Positions 10,940 through 23,508 of a stretch of 64,000 nucleotides of DNA are shown in pieces. The DNA is from Armillaria gallica (lineage: Eukaryota; Basidiomycota; Agaricomycetes; Agaricales; Physalacriaceae). The translations under genes and the position numbers were made by a program. The notes below the pieces were generated by a model that was not told the DNA's origin, searched no databases, and worked only from the letters and a program-made list of their open reading frames with translations. How positions within the stretch are numbered: the stretch's first letter is position 1; each line of letters begins with the position of its first letter. The DNA lies in contig JBANDB010000004.1 in assembly GCA_037576215.1 (NCBI GenBank), forward strand, positions 6,076,001 through 6,140,000. The letters run 5' to 3'.

Positions 10940-13900
10940 AGGGCCTGGCCGGCAAACAGCGCCGTCGCTCTCTCTCCTTTCAACCCAGGCCCTCAGTATG
11001 ATCCCCATTCCTTAGCCCATATGCCCGGCGTCGCTTAACGTTTTCCTTGACGCATCATCAAAACAGATGACGCCTTTCCCAGCAGGATGCGGGCGCGCAA
11101 TTGGCAGCGAGGCTGTATCGGATACACCACTCGTTCGTGTCATTACTTTCAAGTCCGTTGTTCTCGTCACCGGGCTGAACGTCGAAGGCTGAACGACCGC
11201 CTACGAACGGGAACCACCCCCTCCCCCTCCCAAACACATACACCCTCTCATACCGACACTGATGTCTGCGAGAATAGTTTCAGATCTGCGAAAATCTGCG
11301 GGAACGCGCCAGCTTCAGCAATGCTTACTGTTCCATCCAATCTGCTCACTCGTGGTCCTGTCATAGCCAATGGAAAGCTACGTGGTATAGAGTTTCTCTG
11401 CCGCGATGTTGGACGCAGCATGTACGGCGTCAAGTGCTCGTGCACATGTTTCTTCCTCTTGGTTGCTTTCTTTTGACGTGCGCGCACGCCATTAGTTCTC
11501 TGTCGCTCGCTTCGTGCCTTCATAAGGGTTTGCTGCGCACACTAGGCGATCTAGGGTGTCTGGACCGAGCTGTTTCGAGCACCATTGTAAGGTGCGTACA
11601 ACTTTTACTCCCCTCGTGATTGAGATTTTGAACTCCACTTAGATCCAAAAAGTTGCTGGTCGTATCTCATGAATCAGAAATCATTGTGCAGCCCTTGACG
11701 CTCATCACTTTTGGTGACAATATATACTCTCAATGGGACGAACATTCGCAGGCGAAGGAGGCCAGCATATTCGGAAGGTTTTCTCGGTCTTCTGGGATGA
11801 TCAACGATGGTTGGGACCACGTTGTAGAGGTATGCGGGTGCTCGAAGGTGTGGGTTGGCTAGGCTGGTCAGGACATGAAGACGACGGTGAACGTATGCCG
11901 TCGCGCCATTCCTGAGCATTATGTCTACAAGTGAGTACGATTTTACAAATCATCCAACAGTGACTTATTTCAGTCCCTTCTGCTGATACGAGCAAAATTT
12001 ACGCAATGTGTCGGGGTGGATGTGTATTGCCATACATTGGACTCCAGAAATCTACTCTTTCCAACAGGTTCCTGATCCTATGACTGAAATACCACCTGGA
12101 TGAATTCTAGGGTGCCTCTCATACGCCAAACTTAGAAAGGCAGACCTCCACTAGTGGATGCCTATGGCCTTACCCGCGTCCCTCGTCTAGAGTCCTATCC
12201 TTTGCCCTAGCTCCACGCCGGGCTTCAGTAGCTACGAAGCAGCACCTTCGAACCCATCTGCACGGCAGATTCTCGTGTTTGCTTTGACATCGAGGGGCCG
12301 ATCTTAAGGTTCTCATCCGTTTCGTGTAGTCAGGAACCAGAAGCATCACCTGAGGCAGGTCAAAGCTCCGATGTTCATTGTTTTACCATCAACTAGTAGC
12401 GCCAAATCAAGCTGCCGTTATTTTTATATCTCGGCGCTACAGAGCATTTGGAAAGATCGTCATTTTACGTGGGGGAACGCGTGCTCTCCGCCAAGAAGGC
12501 ATTTTTGAATCGACGCCGCTCCTTCATGGAACAATTCCATTGTCTGTAAGCAGTCGAAAATCTATGTGGATTATCAAAACTGATCTCTCTTTTCTAGTGT
12601 CTCCAGCACCCACTCCCGTGGCCCTTCGTCTGACTTGGGGCTTCCGATTTTCTATCACTGACAAAAGTTTCTCATCCTCCAATGTCCGTGGATGCCGTGA
12701 AGATCTCCTGAGGGTGATGGGCGGATCCGAGGTGCAGGATGATCAAATACTCCATTCGAGCTGCGGGGAAGGCTGCAGCTGGCGCAAGCCGGAGAAGCGG
12801 CTGGACGGGACTATCTGTTGGCATGCCATACATTCACACATATGTCACTGCTGACCCTACCCCCCCGTTTCCCGCATCAGTATACCTCGTTCGTGGCAGA
12901 CCGGGACCCCAGGATACACCTTGGAAAATTCCTCGTGTCCTAGCAGATATGAATATCCCACAAGGTGGAGGCTCTGCACCAAATCTGCACATAGGCCAGT
13001 CGATGAACACGGGACGCCTGGTCCGACGTGTGAGCCAAGGGAGTGCCGGCCAACAGCCAAACCGTTGTCAGCACCAGCCGTATGTACAAGATGGCGAAAC
13101 GCGCTATCGAGACTACTATTATTCAGGACTCGGCTATCCGCGCTCGCCGCCACAACCCCCAGGTGGTGACGGCGAAGTTGGCGGCACAAGCCGCATGTAC
13201 AAGATGGCGAAACGCGCTATCGGGGCTGCTATCATTTAGGACTCGGCTATTCGCGTTCGCCGCCACACCCAGGTGCACCGAAACCCTGGGTATCTTTGAG
13301 TGGATTCGGCTGACGGATGCCAATGGCCAATGCCACAGCCCTAATGGGTTCGCACTACTGTATTCGTCTACCATATTGTTCGCAGGCGAAGTGCATTCGA
13401 TGCCGACACACCTCGTATGCGCCGTCATCAAGATCTTCCACTCCGTTTTTGTTCGTCTTGTCAGAGACTGCGGATATCCGAGGCGTTGCTCTTATTCCCG
13501 TTAATCAAGGCGCTTAGCTGCCGCACTAACAGTGCTGTTGCCAGCCCAAGCAGGGTGAACTATATTTGCGTGGCTCCACTGAGGGTGATGGACGAGGTGT
13601 TTCCAGGGTACGTAGCTTTTATCTGGATATCTGAATTTGGATCAAGAACGAACAGGTTCACAGTACGAATGTACGAACGCCGTCAGACTTGCTGACTCCG
13701 CAGACTGATATGAATCGCAAAGAAGGTCTTATACACATGTGAACATTTCCCATGTCGTATGTGCTCTTGCTACCTAACATAGCGCAGTAGGCCCATCTGT
13801 CCGAGAAACACGGTTCAGCCGAATGACTCGAGCCTCGAGTTGATTAGTAGCAACACCTATACATCAGCGCCTAATCCGCACTTATAATTTTTTCCTTCTG

Positions 13901-14560
13901 GTCTTTTGCTACCGCGAGCCGATGTGATTGGAAGTAAGTTTGATGGTGCGTCATTCATGATCTCACCGGTAATTATAGGAACGCCCCTGCCAAGAAAAGA
14001 AGCTTGTGCTCGGAAGAACGAGGCCCGTGACGGAGAAGCAATAGAGAGAACATCAGAGTTATGTCACTGGGTCATATGTTAGGTATGTTAGTGTTCCCCG
14101 CAGGTTTGTTCCGACTCAAAGTAAAATGGGGAGGTTCCGAGAGCCACGGCACCTCAATACGAGTATCGGAGTCAACAGTTGATGATAGATATATGTGTGC
14201 TGGTTCGTAGCGTTGCATGGCACTCAGGCTCTCGTCAATGTGCGTCGGCGGCCGGGACCCGGAACCTTCTGGCAGGACCCAGATTGTGGCGAAACTTAAC
14301 TTCGATGTTGCTGTAAAATAATCACGACATGAACCCACTGATTGGCTCACTACTCTCATCTCATGACATAAACACCTGACATTAGGAGCTAGAAAGCCGA
14401 CAAGAGAAACATGTATACTACCAATGATCAAGCTAATTGTGTCCGGTGTACGTATTAACAGTACGAATGGGAAATTTTCTACTTTGCTCACAATCTCCCA
14501 GAAGGCGCCCTCGGCCTGGAGATTAGGTCCGGCTTCCACGTCTACCAGGGATAAATCAGA
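10940..14560 (+). repeat. Block P copy 1 (P1)
   Basis: P1 aligns with 36.1-40.1 kb along its whole length, with small indels. Landmarks are 'CTTGATCCCCATTCCTTA'-like sequence (10,998 and 36,138), the hydrophobic frame with LSLASCLHKGLL (about 11,495 and 36,640), the 113-bp tandem duplication (13,078 and 38,218), and the minus-strand frame with HIDESLSAMQRY (about 14,235; HIDGSLSTMQRY near 39,590). Several frames of 100-165 codons are open, but conserved amino-acid stretches switch frame between the copies, and no one frame is clean in both. I call it a duplicated, decayed segment rather than genes. Confidence 0.6.
13078..13270 (+). repeat. 113-bp tandem duplication inside P1
   Basis: The sequence from CCGTATGTACAAGATGGCG at 13078 recurs at 13191 as CCGCATGTACAAGATGGCG, a period of 113 bp; the second unit is incomplete. 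The P2 copy has the same duplication with the same period (38218 and 38331). 113 is not a multiple of three, so the duplication would shift any reading frame. Confidence 0.75.
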
Positions 14561-17500
14561 ACTGCGCAATTTACATCAAATTCTGATTACATTCTGAGCT
14601 TCAGTCCGACGAAGACGATTCAAGAGACAATCAAGGTCCTGAACTGGTAATCCTTTATGTTTCCTTCCACGAGTTCCAGACAAGTGTTTCATTTGCCCAC
14701 AAAGCCTTCCCCGCTTCGACAGCATATATCATCGCCAAATTTACCTAGGACTCACAATGTAAATGCCGTTACGGAGAGGAACCCACAGCTACCTGATAGG
14801 ATTTGGAATCCAGGTAATGCTACTTCGACAGCGAACAAAAGCTAGGCGGGTTTGCCATAGCACACGCGATCCATATGTAGAGCGCCCTGGGTTCTTCGAT
14901 ACGCACAAAAACGGATCAAGGCACGCGCCGTTTCGAAGTAAGACCTGGTAACGAACGAGTTCGGATACGAAGCAAAAAAGCAAGATCGAAACACATACGA
15001 AGACTGATACACAGTGGATCTCCACAACGAAGTCTTTGAAAGGAGGATTGACCCTTCGGTTAAATATCCGGGTTTTGTAAAATGCCATTGCAGACCTGCT
15101 CTTCGCAATAGTCAATGGTGATTTTACGTAGTTGTTCGTGTCAGAGACGATATTTCCGTGTATGTCGACAAGTTAGAAAGTAAGGTGGAGTCCTAGCCCG
15201 AAGTCGTCGCCGTCTTGAGCCCAGTAGAGAAGATCTGATGGGCCCAGAAAGTCCTGGAGTCTATATGACATTCAATACTTCGGCGACGACAGAAAGAAAT
15301 GCTACGCACAGGTACAGAAACTACTCAGAAAACCCAGATAATACGTATTCGTTTTTTGAGGGCGGCACAACGATGGATATTTTGTGGCTCGCAGACGTCG
15401 TCACCGTAATCTACCAGCGCTCGAAGACGATACAACGCCTTTGACGTCCTACTCGAATGCCAAGCGCCAAGAAATGGGTTGACGATGCTGGAATACGTGA
15501 TGGGAAATGATGATTATGGCGGTAGCTGATGAAAAGGATACCGATAACGTAATGGCCGCGCTCTTCCACAGTGACTCCAAGCCCTTGCATTACTGGTCTT
15601 TTTTCCATGATCCCAATGAACAGACCAGGCGTCGATAGCTAATGTTTCCCTTGAGCTCATTGAGCACATCCTCAACGAGCTCAGCGACGCACTCCAAATC
15701 CTTCATCGCTGCACTGGTCGAGCCCTATTCCAGCTCTTCCGAACAATTCTAGAATCACTTGCCCTTTGTGATATTTCGCCCGTAGTTCCCAGCATCGTCT
15801 GTTGACTGAGGATCGTTTGCAATGGCATCAGCTGCCAACATTACCTCGCTGCACGTCCGGGGCCACTTCGACGGTTGTGGCAGATGAAATTTCTGGCCAT
15901 CACTTCCCTTCCGCTAGAGGATATCGGGTTTCCTATGGCAATAAGCTTTCTACAGCTGCTATGTTCATGGACGGGCGGTTGAAGGTCTGGCCACGTGTGT
16001 GGCGTTCTAAAACAGGAGGAACAAACGGGGGAGCGATGTGATGGTCCATTGCGCGGAGTCAAAACCTCGTCTATCGGCAGATGCCCTCTTGAACGGTCCC
16101 TTCTATGCAGGACAAATACGGAATGTGGTGAGTGCCGTTTCGCTTTTTGGTATGAGTTCTCATTTGGAAGGGCTGTAGGTATTACACGGACAATCCTCAA
16201 TTGGGTCAGAATAAAGCTATCGTCTGCCCGTCCAATATCCCATAACCCGTCGTACCCTCAGAATGTATCCGGAGTGGTGACGTCTACTCGCCGAGGATCT
16301 GGGCAAGAGTGCGCTCCGCCTCATGGTCAGTGGGGAGCTCAGTACGAACGGGGAGCTATAGCAATGGGACGCCGCGTCTCTGATTGAACAATTGCCGATG
16401 AATGCATCATAAGACGCTTCAACCTGCCCAAAGGTAAGATATTTTCTTAAATGCCGGTTGTAGCTGATCTCTTAATTGGTCCCAGGTATGTCGCGTTTTC
16501 CAACCTGTAATGTTTACACAACGAAGATATCCGCAGTGCAGGGATACGTTACATGTTCATCTTTCCTCTGTCTGGCGTTGTCCGTAAGATTATGGGCTTT
16601 CGTTGTCGTGTAAATGCTGGCGATACTATGGCAGTATTGATCTGATTATTCTTTCCTGTAGATGATCACGAGTGTGGTGATGATGGACACCGAGAGACTC
16701 CCGTCTAGACCACGATTATGCTCAGTGCTCCTCCCGTACCTAGGGATTTGCAGGGCGGCGGGCAATTTGATTGATCGATCGGTGGGGAAATAAGGGTTGC
16801 GGCCCTCCAAGCGCGCTTGTAGGGACAATCAAGCTTAAGGCCGAAGGTGCTAAGCTTTGACGCCAGATTTGGCATTGTAGGGCATGTCTACTAGGCCTCG
16901 TAGGAGCTGTCAGAATCGTCGTCGTATATGAACGTTTCTGGAAAGCGGATCTGTTCAAAGGCGTCCGGGGGTATGGATGCCAAGACTGATACTCGGTCCG
17001 TTCTCCATTATCCTATCATTTCTACGTTTGTCTTATTATCACGTAGAGAAGATGGTTTCCCAATGACTATGCCACTGTAGATAGATCCCCCATTTGATCC
17101 TGAGCGGAGCTCGCGATTTGGGGTCGGTCTTCATTAATTGCGTTATCCTTCACTTCTTCTCCATTTGCTCCCCAGAACCCGCCCCTTCCGCACCCTTCCA
17201 CATAGAGAGTGTTAGAAGGATGATTCGGGATTTCGACCGTCGCGTTTGCATTTACGGTGAGTAGAATCATCCACAGCCCAAGGGTGGGACGTAGTCAGAC
17301 CAGTTTTTCTTTGAAGACTTCTATTATCACCGGTCGCACGAACAAACGCAGAATCAGCCCGAAGGATAGCACATCCAGCTTTTCTCCGCCGGTTCAACAT
17401 TTAAGATCCGTTCGGTCCTTAACACTCACGTAAGTGTATTCCGGTTCGATGCGTTCGGATGAAAGAGGAATAATTGGGGCTTAAAGCGCAGCGCGCACTA

Positions 17501-18540
17501 CGCAAGCGGACTATCAGGGTCCATGACCAAACGGTTCGTAACAACCAATCATTTTGCATCTGGTTATTTACTTAGCCAGTAGTCTCTAGAATCATATCAT
17601 TGTGCGCGTGTCATACCAGCTCCACAGTCTGGGCCTTTGATGTTATCATGTCAATCCCACTCACCCGACGCACTCTGAATACCGCGGGCCTGGCTGGCTG
17701 GGTTTAAGAATTTCTCGAAACTTCACAAGAAAAAAAATACCACGGTGCCGGGTGGATCTCGCTTAAGCCTCTCCCGTGTTACACCCTCCGACTGAGGGCC
17801 GAATCATTTGGGAACGCTGGTCTAACATTCAATTCGTAATGGTCTCGGACTCAACGTTAACATTAACTAATACTTAGCCTGTAAAGAGAAAGTCTGGCGA
17901 TACACCTCAGCTAAAAGCGATGCCGATCTTTGCAAGGGCTACGGATGAACCGTCCCCGCGGTCAACCGCCTCAAAGGCTGAAGTGACCTTTTTTGACTAG
18001 ACTGGCATCAGTCTAAATAAAGCGTTCTTATTAATGTCCGTGCTGTGCACTCCCCTGATGACCGTGATGCGCTCGCTGTTCAGAACTCATCAAAGGCTCC
18101 GGATCTTTTGAAGTGATCTGAATTTATACAACAAGAGCGAAAGAATTGACATAATGTAGCCATGAGGAACAGAGCGTTCCTCAAATTATCAGCAGCTGAC
18201 CTGGACTACGTCTAAACCTGAAGCCTGAGCGGTGTAACCGGAGAAAATATCTCAGCCTGAACAGGGAATAGATGATAAAAAACACCGATGTACATATGGA
18301 ACACTGTAAGTATTTTGCCCTTTTTCTTCTGCCGTATTCACAAAAGAAGCCATTGATTTCAGCTGACTTCTCCGGGAGACTGGTACTGTCTTCAGAGCTC
18401 CGAAAGGAGGGGAGGAACGCGCCACCTCGGGTGATGTGAGAATTATCTGTGCGGTCGGCGTTAGAAGTAGCAGTGGTCTGGTACGTCCATATGTATATTA
18501 TTTGGTGTCAAAACGAATTATCCTTATGTCCCACTTTGAG
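14545..18540 (+). repeat. Block R copy 3 (R3)
   Basis: R3 starts with the stretch 'GGATAAATCAGAACTGCGCA' (about 14550), also found at about 25470, 50595 and reversed near 61030. It carries an F-box-like remnant (15635-16180) and the conserved TTGATTGATCGATCGGTGGG region (16769), and ends with 'CCATATGTATATTATTTGGT' (about 18488) and CTTTGAGAGGATTAG before cysteine-rich gene B. Individual identities look moderate, so the duplications are not recent. No intact gene lies inside it. Confidence 0.6.
15635..16180 (+). pseudogene. F-box-like pseudogene 2
   Basis: The frame reads VSLELIEHILNELSDALQIL, then RALFQLFRTILESLALCDIS and PVVPSIVC before an in-frame TGA near 15,803. Beyond the stop, other frames carry pieces shared with the other copies (CDGPLRGVKT, RCPLERSL). 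The methionine present in copies 1 and 5 is absent. The fragment matches the other R blocks in order: F-box start, CDISPVVPSI, then a C-terminal CDGPLxG stretch. A working protein is unlikely. Confidence 0.45.
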
Positions 18541-18575
18541 AGGATTAGTCAAGGTTCCTGAATTAAATGGCACCC

Positions 18576-18581
18576 TATAAA
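18576..18581 (+). promoter_or_regulatory. TATA box of cysteine-rich gene B
   Basis: TATAAA lies 67 nt before the ATG at 18643, in the same position relative to block R as the TATA box of gene A. The leader 'CATCCTTTGCTCAA' also resembles that of gene A ('CATCCCTTGCTCAA'). Confidence 0.65.
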
Positions 18582-18642
18582 GTCATGAAAGAAACCCGGT
18601 CTTAGAAGACGCGCAGTCCATCCTTTGCTCAACACCCCAATC

Positions 18643-18969
18643 ATGTGCATTACCCTTCGCTGCTGTTTGTGCAAGGTCGAATATTATTCGTCGCAATGCG
18701 ACTGTTCTACGGTGCTCAAGGAGAGCTACTGTGATAGCTGCCAATCGCGTAGTGCGTTCGACTCACAGGCATCGGCGAAGGGCTTGACGGTCAACGCATT
18801 TGCTGTTACCACGAGCCGGCTAGGCCAACAGGTAATTCTTGTGGCCTCGCGAAGACCAGGATTCTGATTCTGGAATCTTTAGGAAAACAAATCAACGGGT
18901 CGGCGCGGAAGGAAGGAAGGAAGGAAATTACAATTCAAATTCGACACATTATGCTCAACACCAAATTGA
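18643..18969 (+). CDS. Small cysteine-rich protein B (91 aa as spliced; altered C-terminus)
   Basis: Exon 1 is 18643-18831 and exon 2 is 18883-18969, with a GT-AG intron (18832-18882, 51 nt). The protein starts MCITLRCCLCKVEYYSSQCD and keeps the family cysteines, including YC-x2-C. Unlike A, C and D, the intron falls in phase 0 and the short terminal exon no longer gives Gly-Lys-stop. Translation instead runs through a lysine/arginine-rich stretch encoded partly by a GGAA repeat. This looks like a one-base indel at the end of exon 1 together with loss of the old stop, so the tail is probably not original. The gene lies just after block R3, 3.1 kb before KL gene 2. Confidence 0.55.
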
Positions 18970-20690
18970 CACTGTCCTGATTTCTCCATCGGGCAGTAAC
19001 GACACTTATGCTTCTATTCTTTGGGATTCGGCACCGTTCATTGTGCGTACCTATTCCACCTGCGTGTTTATTATGCACTTACTAAATTCCAACCTTTCGT
19101 AGATGGATATTAAATTTCAAGAAGAAAATTAGGCGGGTCACGGTGACTTCTGCATGGCAGCGGAGATTGTTTGTACATCAGACAAAGCAGGAATGATAGA
19201 CAGAGCTATTCGCCTAGAGCTTTTCGAAAGATCCTGAATTATGACTCGTGTTCTGACAACTGCGCTCCGAAGTAGACGATAGATTCGGCGTTGAAGCAAT
19301 ATGTATCACAGCGAAAAATGGAGCATGTGAGCAGATGTTAGGTTTTAGATAGACCGTTGATTGACCGGAGGCAAAATGCACCAACGTGTGTCATGTTCTT
19401 GACCAAGGACTTAGTCAAAATGATCCCGTTGTACTCTCGTCGTACTCGGTGAGGGCTTCACCTCATTGTCTCTCATGGTCACACGCAATTAAGCGGTTGA
19501 GATCAGATCCACAAAAAGCAAACTTTGGTGGCGGTGGCTGTGCTAGTTCTCGATGTAGGGCCCGAGGACCCGCACTCCGTCATTGTTCCCTGAACTTCTT
19601 ATTAGGCTTTATTACGGTTGAATGTGCCAAGGGTGAGATCTTTCCAAGCACGAGTTATGACCGCGAGGAAGGTGAGATTCCACAATGGGTACGCTACCGG
19701 ACCATATGAATATAGCATTTATCGGTTACTACGCAGACCTGGACTTCCTGCAAGACAGATCCATCTGGAGAAAGGTGGAAAGGGCGGCTCGAACCAGTTG
19801 TTGATGCGAGATCACAGCCACGAACCAGTCTGCTAAAGACAGGGTCGACCAGTCGCAAATTCCTCTAGAAGCGATGCAGCCTATCATGCGGAACGCCATC
19901 AAAGATGCTCGCAGATATGCGGTAGTATGAGAAGGGCTGACTGCCGCACTGGAAAGAGAAAACTCATTTCTGTATACGGCAAAAGCTTCGATGAGGCTGA
20001 GCGGTAGGAGTATAACTGTCGGAAGCCTGAAACACGAAGTCAAGGCATGGTGATCATTGGTGAATGGGGCTGGTTGATTCTGAAAATACTAGGGCATAAG
20101 TCAGCTGAGATGTCGATCTGGGACCCGCGGTGATAACGAGATACACAAGATGGTGGAATCATCTCGCTAGGTCCAAAAGAGAGACTGGGGAAGGCTAGTG
20201 ATAAGTAGTCGCGGGTGTAGCTACGAGGGGTACTAACGGCCGAACGTCCACATGATCACTTACGAACCGTGCCCAACCCATAGGCATAGCCATGGAAGGC
20301 TCAATTTATCTTCGTAACGGATGTGGATATTCTTGACAGTAACTTCAAAGTAACTTGTAAGCTGTTGATTACATTATGCGCCCACGATGCCGGATGTCGG
20401 CCATCACCTTTTCAAGTACCGCTCATCCCCTCCGCCCCTCGATCAGATTCCAGACTCTACATTCATTGAACGACTTTTTCGTCAGACGGATCGTTGAGTC
20501 TGACTACGGTTGACCAGAATCAAACCAGAATCATAGCTGGATTGAGTACTGCTGCGGTTGGCTACACCACTAGGTGACCATCATGGTGGATCTAGAGTGC
20601 CAGTCGACGTTAAACGCCGGGCGGTAAACTTGGGCGCGCGTCGGGAGTCGGGACAAGTCAGTCCTTCCTTCCAACATCGTCACATGTTTT
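18970..20690. other. No recognisable gene
   Basis: Short overlapping frames on both strands, none with a motif or a paralogue. A small GGAA microsatellite sits just upstream, near 18,910-18,930. This is the spacer between gene B and the conserved region upstream of KL gene 2. Confidence 0.4.
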
Positions 20691-20899
20691 GCCCTGGTCT
20701 AATTATATTCACCCGTGAACCAACATTTTCCTTCTTTTCTGGCGGGTCCAGTATACATTCAGAGTAATACTTGCAACCTCGGCCACGTTGTTTTCCTTCG
20801 TGACAGTGCGTCACTCTCTAGCTTCGTGGCAGCTCATCATGCATCAACTTCCGGTGCGAACACCATGCCGTAAAGTTTGTCTAGTATGTGTTATTGACC

Positions 20900-21640
20900 T
20901 TTTCCTCCTCGTGCATGTTATCTTATTAATGTCACGCAAATCGCATAATATACCCTTATCTTTAACTGAATATTTTTATTATGCTCTTGTCGATCCTATC
21001 GGCATCCTTAAAATGAGGTCTGTATCCTCGTAAAGAGGATGTATTTCCATGGCTACGGATGGACTGTAGATGAACGAGGACCCCCGCGTCTTGCACCCAG
21101 CTCAATCGTTTATTTAGGTCCCCGTTGCCCAATCAACAGTTAGAATTGCTTCGTTTGGCGCTCGCGCTCCTGTGACTTCTTCGGGCGCTTGTATTCTTGA
21201 CACTTGTCGAAAGGATCCTATATGCGCCTGGTACGCTATCTTCTCTCTGACGTATACTCAACCGACGTGACTATCCCGAGAGCGCAGCTAAGCAGCTTCG
21301 TGACAGGTCGACCAGCTCGTATCATGAGCCTCATACTGCCCTTCAATCAGAGCTGATAAACACCGACATTACACCGCTACCTGAGACGCATCTTGCTCTA
21401 AAGATAGCATTGCATTTTGCCTGCTAGAATCATTCGAACACGAGCGCGGACAATCTGCGCGCGTCCCGGAGTAGAAGGTATCGGTAATACGTACACTTAT
21501 CTCTTTCACATTCTCCCGCCCGTGAGCAGGGGCGCGTTCATGCTGATGCACATCGGCCCCCAGCTGTGAGGAAGTCTTGACAGTTTGGCCTCATCTCCTT
21601 ATTCATTGCAGTTAGCGCTCGGTTCCCACCAAACATTGTC
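20900..21640 (+). pseudogene. Conserved region upstream of KL gene 2, possible decayed exons
   Basis: Counterpart of 7840-8620. Plus-strand frames VDERGPPRLAPSSIVYLGPR (about 21070) and ITPLPETHLALKIA (about 21370) match the copy before KL gene 1, but the second frame ends at a TAG near 21,424 where that copy stays open. Either the gene is broken here or the exon ends earlier. The product is unknown. Confidence 0.3.
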
Positions 21641-21728
21641 TTATTTTGAGTCAAGCCCTCGACTAAATAGAATAGGCGCACACCCATTGAATGCGCCTGA
21701 TGTGTTTGTTTGCGATGTCTGCTGTGCC

Positions 21729-23508
21729 ATGGGACGGCTTCTAGGTGAGCGTCTGTTATACCCCGTCCTCCCTTCTCACAGACAACGGTATGGCCGGTGC
21801 TCAGCAAGATCGCTATGACATTGTCAGCCATCATGATGCTAACGTTGAACTAAGGAGGACTCTCCATTCAATCCCCCCGAATGCAATCGTAGTTCGCGGT
21901 AGGTCTAGTTGTTCACTGGTGCAGTTATATCTTAATGATTCGTTATCACTGCAGACCAAGTCGGCTTCTATCATGACTCCTACGAAACGCCTGGAAGTGG
22001 AAAAACTATGTTTCAACTCATAAAAAACAACCATGAAGTTATTATCTGGGGACCTCCTGTCGTCATGCTCGCTAATCTCGCGATACAACTCGAGTTGACA
22101 GTACGTGAACTCGACATTTCCTCGATGTCCAAAGAGACTCACTATATTATTGGTAGGAGACACTTCTGAATTCTGTAGATTTTGACGATATCCGACAAGC
22201 AACGTTGTATATCGCATGGGACGGACGAGCTCGCCTTATTCCACAGGAGCAAAGATTGCTCCAAATCCCGTACTTCGCCGGATATCGTTGTGTCGACGAA
22301 AGCCAGCTTCAAGTTACTGAGTGGTTACAGGCGGGCTGGAAACGTGCATTGTTAGACGGGGTCAGGCCAGTCGGTAGGTGATACTACAACGGTAGACGCC
22401 TACTACATGCACACCATGTACTAATCATATACTTCACAGAAGTAGAATACGCGTACAATCGCACTTCGTCCTTGGCCTTGCAATGCATGATAGATGCGTG
22501 CCAAAAATTGGAAGCACTGGATTTGATTACCCCAATTTTGGCCTGTCTCACTCGTGATGGCCGTATGATTGGGATAGTCAAATGTATAGAAGAAGGGGCG
22601 AGAATGGTATCATACAAAGACCGCGCTTTGGTATGTGCTAATAGTGACTAGAGAGCACTTCATTTTCTGACCCGGCACAGGTTTACACCGCGTTTAGAAA
22701 AATGCAGGAGCGCCATATCTATCTCCTTGATGGTCACGACATGGAGCCATCCACCGTTTTAATAGTCGACGATAAGGTCAGGTTCGTCGATATGGCTCTC
22801 AAAAGATGGTTCAGTCCGAATATCTTCATTTATGACCGGACCATACATGACGGACAACAGCTGAAACAAGCGCAGCAGTCGCACTGGAGGCAGGCTGAAT
22901 TACTTTTCGAGCGCATAAGTGCGAGACTCAGCACTAGCAAGCGATATCGACCAAGCGAATACCATCTCATCAACGTCATTTGTGCGCCAGGAATGCCTTT
23001 GATTGCATTCTCGGCAAGTCCTTTGATTGTATCCCAAAGGCGGGAAAAGCGCAGGAAAAGATCCAGCGAACCACAAATACCATCGAACGCAGCTTACGAT
23101 GAGGAATATTTGCCTGGACGAGATATGTCTATCCTGACACGACGCTGTAGGATTACGCTGAACCAGTGCGAGCATTTCGGTAGGCGTCCTGGTCCTTATC
23201 TGATCATCAACTCAGAGAAGTTCCCATCTTCTTTAAGCTCCCCCTCTTCTCAATCCGTGTATTCAGTCCCCGGTTCTTCTTCCATGGCGCGTCATCACGT
23301 ATTTTACTCTGATCATTCAAGCCCCTCCCAGTTCTACAATGGCGGCAATATTCTTGACGCACAGAATTCAAATTCTGATCCTCATGAGTATCTCGTCCAT
23401 CGGATTCAATATCCCGTTGCTCAAAATTCAGATTCGCGCCTTATGATTCTCAATGCTGATGGTAGCCATGTCATACCGAGTCGCACGCAGCATCTCCAGA
23501 CCATATAA
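21729..23508 (+). CDS. KL family gene 2: kinase-like-lobe protein, 504 aa, six exons
   Basis: Modelled exons are 21729-21744, 21782-21898, 21955-22100, 22157-22373, 22440-22630 and 22681-23508. All junctions are GT-AG and the frame closes. The fifth intron (22631-22680) contains an in-frame TAG, which proves that splicing is needed here and supports it in the paralogues. The protein has YETPGSGKT near 54-62, the central LYIAWDGRARLIPQE block, the kinase-lobe-like GHDMEPSTVLIVDDKVRFVD stretch (about 247-266), a basic cluster RREKRRKRSS near 349-358, and a Ser-rich tail longer than in gene 1. A residue matching the catalytic Asp of kinases is present (HDM), but the following Asn is Thr. It is the most complete copy. 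The role is unknown; nuclear location is inferred from the basic cluster. Confidence 0.62.

Noticed and set aside
12739..13239. 166-codon frame in P1 and its 198-codon counterpart in P2 (37885-38481) as a gene
   Set aside because: The conserved residues shift frame between copies, the 113-bp tandem duplication breaks the frame, and no start or intron model fits both.
14072..14569. 165-codon minus-strand frame in P1
   Set aside because: Part of it (HIDESLSAMQRY) is similar in P2, but there the frame is broken after about 70 codons and the remainder differs. No family is recognised, so I treat it as repeat DNA.
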